Positions 60,973 through 64,000 of a DNA stretch of 64,000 nt are shown in pieces; the stretch's first letter is position 1; each line of letters begins with the position of its first letter. The stretch spans positions 1 to 64,000 of the forward strand of contig JAQGHU010000022.1 of assembly GCA_028291515.1 (NCBI GenBank), written 5' to 3'. The stretch is from Schlesneria sp. (GTDB lineage Bacteria > Planctomycetota > Planctomycetia > Planctomycetales > Planctomycetaceae). Made by a program: the position numbers and the translations under genes. Below the pieces are notes generated by a model. That model was not told the DNA's origin and searched no databases. It worked only from the letters and a program-made list of their open reading frames with translations.

Positions 60973-61683
60973 ATGAAGAGATTCGCGTGGACGTTTAGCA
61001 TGCTGGTCGCTGGTACCGCAATTGCCGTGGCACAACCTCCAGAAGGGCCTCGTGGTGGCGGGCGCGGCGGCGATTTTCGACCACCCCCGAACCCCTTTGT
61101 CACGGTGCTGGATACCGACGGAGATGGGGTGATTTCCGCCGACGAACTGAAGGGGGCCTCTGCGTCACTGGCGAAGCTGGATACGAACAACGATGGCAAG
61201 CTGGCGGATGACGAAATTCGTCCGCGTCCTCCTGCTGGGGAGCGTGCTCCCGGCGGACCTGGTGAACGTGGCCCTGGCGAACGTGATGCTGGTGCGGGAG
61301 ACCGCGGGCGTGGGACTGAGGGCCGTGGTCCCGCTTCCGGACGTGGCGCGGATGCTCGCGGGCAACAAGGTCGAACAGGCGCGGGCCGCGATGGCGGTGG
61401 CCCGGGCGAACGAGGCGGTCGCGGTCCCGACGGGGGACGCGGACCTGAGGGACCGGGCGGGCCTCCCAATCCTGAGCGATTCATCGAACACGCGATGGAA
61501 TTTGACGCGGATAAGGATGGCAAATTGAGTCACGATGAACTGGCGAAGTTCGCGCAGGACATGGCTCAACGACGTGGGGGCGGACCTGGTGGCCCCGGCG
61601 GTCCCGGTGAAGGTCGACCCAATGGGCCGGGCGGGGCTGGCGGTCGTTCTGAGAGCGGCGAGCGGCCACGGCGACCAGACTGA
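60973..61683 (+). CDS. Exported EF-hand protein with Gly/Pro/Arg-rich linker
   Basis: A 236-residue exported calcium-binding protein. The signal peptide MKRFAWTFSMLVAGTAIAVA is followed by three EF-hand loops: DTDGDGVISADE (~47-58), DTNNDGKLADDE (~69-80) and DADKDGKLSHDE (~177-188), all with the Asp/Gly pattern of calcium ligands. Between loops two and three lies a ~95-residue stretch rich in Gly, Pro and Arg with GERGPGERD-like repeats; the C-terminus is similar. The start at 60973 has GAGGAG 9 bases upstream; ATG 60964 is in frame but lies directly on that site. A good terminator follows. Confidence 0.85.
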   Translation: MKRFAWTFSMLVAGTAIAVAQPPEGPRGGGRGGDFRPPPNPFVTVLDTDGDGVISADELKGASASLAKLDTNNDGKLADDEIRPRPPAGERAPGGPGERGPGERDAGAGDRGRGTEGRGPASGRGADARGQQGRTGAGRDGGGPGERGGRGPDGGRGPEGPGGPPNPERFIEHAMEFDADKDGKLSHDELAKFAQDMAQRRGGGPGGPGGPGEGRPNGPGGAGGRSESGERPRRPD

Positions 61684-61698
61684 TCCGGCTTTTCGCAG

Positions 61699-61738
61699 AA
61701 GTCTAAGGGTCGCTTTCGGGCGACCCTTTTGCTTTTGA
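61699..61738 (+). terminator. Intrinsic terminator after the EF-hand gene
   Basis: AGGGTCGC-TTTC-GGGCGACCCT forms an 8-bp stem followed by TTTGCTTTTGA, 20 bases after the stop. It also faces the convergent gene at 61750. Confidence 0.8.
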
Positions 61739-61749
61739 TGGGGCTTTGG

Positions 61750-62121
61750 CTATGACGCGACAGAGTCTGTGCTGACTGGCGGTGAAACCACGATGTAATC
61801 ATTCCACCAGTTCGGTAGATTGGGATTGATCGTCTGCCAGGCGATTCCATGGTACGAGGACTTTCGCATTTCGAGCGCAACGACGATCGGCGTCACCAGG
61901 AATGACAGACCAAAGGTCGCCAGCGGGCTTGGTGTGTTCATCGTCACAGTCATTGCTGCCAGCGATGTGAAGATCGCGGCCCAAACCAACTCCAAAGGTC
62001 GAGCCATGCGAACGATGTTGCAGAACAGGAAAAAGTGAAGCACCACGAACGCGAGACCAACGCCCCACCACCAGACGACGTTGCCCAGGATCACGGACGC
62101 GATCGCAGTGACGATGATCAC
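61750..62121 (-). CDS. Small polytopic membrane protein
   Basis: A 123-residue protein with about four hydrophobic segments (IIVTAIASVILGNVVWWWGV, FVVLHFFLFCNIVRM, LVWAAIFTSLAAMTVTM, TFGLSFLVTPIVVALEM) and a polar C-terminus (NWWNDYIVVSPPVSTDSVAS). The start used is a GTG at 62121; the frame remains open upstream to about 62215 without an ATG, so the true N-terminus may be longer. No family is recognised. Confidence 0.55.
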   Translation of the reverse strand: MIIVTAIASVILGNVVWWWGVGLAFVVLHFFLFCNIVRMARPLELVWAAIFTSLAAMTVTMNTPSPLATFGLSFLVTPIVVALEMRKSSYHGIAWQTINPNLPNWWNDYIVVSPPVSTDSVAS

Positions 62122-62384
62122 CGAGACTCCAAGATCGAGAGGCGTGCGCCAGGGGTGAATCTGGGAGCCATATTGGATCGCGATTGAGGTGGAAATACAG
62201 ATTGTGCAATTCCACCTTTGATTGCGCCGCTTGTCAACGCATGAATGATCAGCTTGAACAAGCGTTCCCAGCCTTTATGAACTCGGATGGAATAGCAACA
62301 AGGCCACGCGACAATGGATTTGTCACGCGGCCTGCTCAGTTGTTATCGATCAATTGCTCAGTGAGAAGCAACTTCGGTGAGGAT

Positions 62385-62588
62385 TTAGGATCTCAATGTT
62401 TTCATGAAATCGTCGAGTTCTTTCTCGGCTTGATCCTTGGCCAGCCCGTAGCGAGTTTGCAGGATTCCTGCCAATTGATCTCGCTTGCCAGCGACGGTCG
62501 TCAGATCGTCGTCAGTTAGCTTGCCCCATTTTTCTTTGACCTTACCGGTCACTTGTTTCCAGTTCCCTTGAATTTGATCCCAGTTCAT
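62385..62588 (-). CDS. CsbD family stress protein
   Basis: A 67-residue protein of the CsbD family: MNWDQIQGNWKQVTGKVKEK, WGKLTDDDLTTVAGKRDQLA and a helical tail GLAKDQAEKELDDFMKTLRS. CsbD-like proteins accumulate under stress; their molecular role is unproven. AAGGAG lies 7 bases before the ATG, an ideal ribosome binding site. It sits 14 bases downstream of the DUF3618-like gene and is the last gene of the cluster. Confidence 0.9.
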   Translation of the reverse strand: MNWDQIQGNWKQVTGKVKEKWGKLTDDDLTTVAGKRDQLAGILQTRYGLAKDQAEKELDDFMKTLRS

Positions 62589-62602
62589 GACGGACTCCTT
62601 GG

Positions 62603-63301
62603 TTAGGATAACTTGCTGGATCGATGTTGCTCTGTCAGTGGTGACGAAGCGAACGGTGGCGTTTCCTCGGGCCAAATTCTCGCTCGAGGGGACTCTTGTT
62701 CGGGTGGCTCACGATGTTGTTGTGCCTGCTGTCCCACAATGTTGCCCATCACGAGGCCGACGATTTCCGGGATCGCTCGCATGGCAATTCCCTGCATCGA
62801 GCCCATTAACGTGCTCATGGCCAGCGTTTTCAGGCTGTCCAATGGAGACGGGGCTGGCGGGGCTTGGGGAGCAGGTTGCGGAGTTTGTTGCGGTGGAGCC
62901 GCATAAGATTGAGGCTGAGGGTTGTCGTACCTGAGATGATCACCATTCGCAAAATCTGCCGCTGGTGATTGTGGTTGATTGTTGCGAGACGGCGTCTTGA
63001 AATACTCGGCAGCGAGATAGCCGACGACGACCGCTCCACCAAGTACGAGAAACGGATGCTTTTCAATTTGAAGTCGCAGGTCGAAAGCGTTGTGCATGCC
63101 ATGCACGGCGTCTTCAACCGCCCCCGTGACCGAATCGACGGTGCCCTGCACCGCTTCGACGGTGGCTGTGACCGCGGTGCTGGCCGTTTCGACTGTTTGA
63201 GAGACCTGCTGTTCGAGCGTTCCAAGTTTGTCGGAAAGCTGCAGCTTCGTTTCCTCAAGCTGGAGCTTGGTTTCTTCAATTTGTTGTTCAAGTTCGTCCA
63301 T
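62603..63301 (-). CDS. DUF3618-like membrane protein
   Basis: A 232-residue protein. The N-terminus is a coiled coil (MDELEQQIEETKLQLEETKL, ~1-35) resembling the DUF3618 IExTRxxLxxT pattern. Amphipathic VTATVEAVQGTVDSVTGAVE follows, then one hydrophobic segment (~83-102, HPFLVLGGAVVVGYLAAEYF). The Pro/Gln-rich linker (~105-160) and a second hydrophobic stretch with IPEIVGLVMGNIVGQQ (~185-200) lie before a polar end. It overlaps no neighbour and lies between the YqjE-like and CsbD genes; it is probably a membrane stress protein. Confidence 0.65.
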   Translation of the reverse strand: MDELEQQIEETKLQLEETKLQLSDKLGTLEQQVSQTVETASTAVTATVEAVQGTVDSVTGAVEDAVHGMHNAFDLRLQIEKHPFLVLGGAVVVGYLAAEYFKTPSRNNQPQSPAADFANGDHLRYDNPQPQSYAAPPQQTPQPAPQAPPAPSPLDSLKTLAMSTLMGSMQGIAMRAIPEIVGLVMGNIVGQQAQQHREPPEQESPRARIWPEETPPFASSPLTEQHRSSKLS

Positions 63302-63329
63302 TTAAGCCCGCTCCCAGCATCATTGTTTT

Positions 63330-63701
63330 TCAGTTGGTCTTCGGTTTCGTCAAACTTGCCTTGGCGGCGTTTGCCATCAATCCCCCGATGGCAAGAACGG
63401 CGATACCGATGATTTCAAAACAGCCCCACAAAGGGACTGCGGAAGAGTCCACGGAAACTCTGGCTGTCAGCGTGTGAAGCAGGTAAACCAGTCCAATGGA
63501 GATCACGATGCCGCCGACCAGGCAGAGTGCGAGACCGACGGCCAGGGCAGCCGCTGCCGATGCACGGCGTCGGAGTTCCCCTTCAATCTCCAGACGGGTC
63601 ACTCGAAACTGTTGTTCGACGAGCGACTGGAGATCAGCGAGAATTCCCCCGACGAGTGCGGCGGTTGTTGGTGCGGATGGATCTTGGAGTTCAGTGGACA
63701 T
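63330..63701 (-). CDS. YqjE-like phage-holin-fold membrane protein
   Basis: A 123-residue protein with two hydrophobic segments (~50-76, AAALAVGLALCLVGGIVISI; ~92-113, WGCFEIIGIAVLAIGGLMAN). The cytoplasmic N-terminal helix LQSLVEQQFRVTRLEIEGEL matches the opening of YqjE/PF07332-type proteins. In Escherichia coli YqjE lies with the DUF883 protein YqjD, as here. It ends about 30 bases before the DUF3618-like gene. Confidence 0.7.
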   Translation of the reverse strand: MSTELQDPSAPTTAALVGGILADLQSLVEQQFRVTRLEIEGELRRRASAAAALAVGLALCLVGGIVISIGLVYLLHTLTARVSVDSSAVPLWGCFEIIGIAVLAIGGLMANAAKASLTKPKTN

Positions 63702-63710
63702 GAGTGACCC

Positions 63711-64000
63711 TTACAGTTTGCGTCCGATGAACCACCCCAAGCCGACAGCGATCAAGATCGCAGGCAACGGGTTCTGGCGAACCAGATTCGCGAAATCCTC
63801 GGCCACTCCACTGAGCTTGGCGGATTCCAGGTACTGACCACTCTCTTGCAAGGCTTGAGCAGCACTTTGCGAGGCATTGCCGAACGCTCCTTGCTGAGGA
63901 GCCTGTTTGGCGATTCGATCTGCGAAGGTCTGCATTCCGGCACCAGCACGAGCGGTTAGATCGTCGGCCTTTCGCCCAGCATCGCAAGCGGCCTGGCCGG
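63711..64000 (-). CDS. DUF883-like (YqjD/ElaB-type) protein, 5' end cut by window edge
   Basis: The frame stays open to the window edge, so the gene is partial; at least 96 residues are visible (…CDAGRKADDLTARAGAGMQT … FANLVRQNPLPAILIAVGLG WFIGRKL). The end has the Gly-containing hydrophobic anchor with NPLPAILIAVGLGWFIGRKL, as in DUF883 proteins, which bind ribosomes at the inner membrane in Escherichia coli. An ATG at 63935 exists but is internal to a continuous frame. It is first in the stress cluster on this strand. Confidence 0.65.
   Translation of the reverse strand, partial: GQAACDAGRKADDLTARAGAGMQTFADRIAKQAPQQGAFGNASQSAAQALQESGQYLESAKLSGVAEDFANLVRQNPLPAILIAVGLGWFIGRKL

Noticed and set aside
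60973-61683. Minus-strand Pro/Ser/Arg-rich ORF opposite the EF-hand gene (60861-61523)
   Set aside because: It is the complement of the Gly/Pro/Arg-rich linker; the + strand has the signal peptide, EF-hands, ribosome binding site and terminator.

Overview
The window looks like chromosomal DNA of a planctomycete (Planctomycetota, most likely order Planctomycetales). This rests on family content typical of that group: two DUF1559 prepilin-like proteins each linked to a small carboxypeptidase-regulatory-like lipoprotein, a DUF1501 Tat-exported protein, a Tat-exported Gfo/Idh/MocA oxidoreductase, a membrane-anchored Ser/Thr kinase with a DFN motif, an ECF-like sigma factor, a G8-domain protein, a YHYH protein, and rsmH outside any dcw cluster. 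No rRNA operon, prophage or CRISPR array is visible.

Layout. 0-11.8 kb: HDOD-GGDEF regulator, double GNAT acetyltransferase, a three-gene ABC-transporter operon, a helix-turn-helix protein with long SDSDV/DSGI repeats, and an OmpA-like lipoprotein. 11.8-23.6 kb: Ser/Thr kinase, a large Ig/carboxypeptidase-regulatory-like exported protein beside an ECF sigma factor, an NtrC-type response regulator, the DUF1501 and Gfo/Idh/MocA proteins, and an alpha/beta hydrolase lipoprotein. 24-32 kb: surface genes (two DUF1559 proteins, small lipoproteins, a G8-domain protein) plus a pirin.

32.2-38.8 kb is the accessory part of the window. Small promoter-poor ORFs, all on the minus strand, are separated by recurring 60-85 bp repeats with imperfect inverted ends (33.25, 33.97, 34.57 and 35.65 kb). 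This resembles an integron-type cassette array without an integrase (CALIN-like). It runs into a truncated formylglycine-generating-enzyme fragment, a tRNA-CAT-like gene whose anticodon arm carries a 38-nt insertion, a pair of near-identical 27-bp repeats around that unit, a frameshifted relic with its own terminator, and 0.6 kb holding seven copies of GTTGTGTCATGC. I regard this as the most likely home of an undescribed system.

38.8-64 kb is mainly core chromosome: DUF1015, a hydroxyisobutyrate-dehydrogenase-family reductase, dapA, a GspE-like ATPase with degenerate Walker motifs, rsmH, an SDR, pyruvate carboxylase, a PilM-PilN-PilO-PilP-like-secretin cluster (52.3-58.0 kb), a MacB/FtsX-type permease, a YHYH protein, an EF-hand protein, and a stress-type cluster (CsbD, DUF3618-like, YqjE-like and DUF883-like proteins, the last cut by the window edge). 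A promoter-like and terminator pair at 51.57-51.77 kb predicts an unrecognised small RNA. Several interspersed palindromic repeat families are scattered through the window.

Family assignments come from reading motifs by eye; no database search was run. Where an ATG with a better ribosome binding site lies inside a longer open frame, the shorter start is used and explained.
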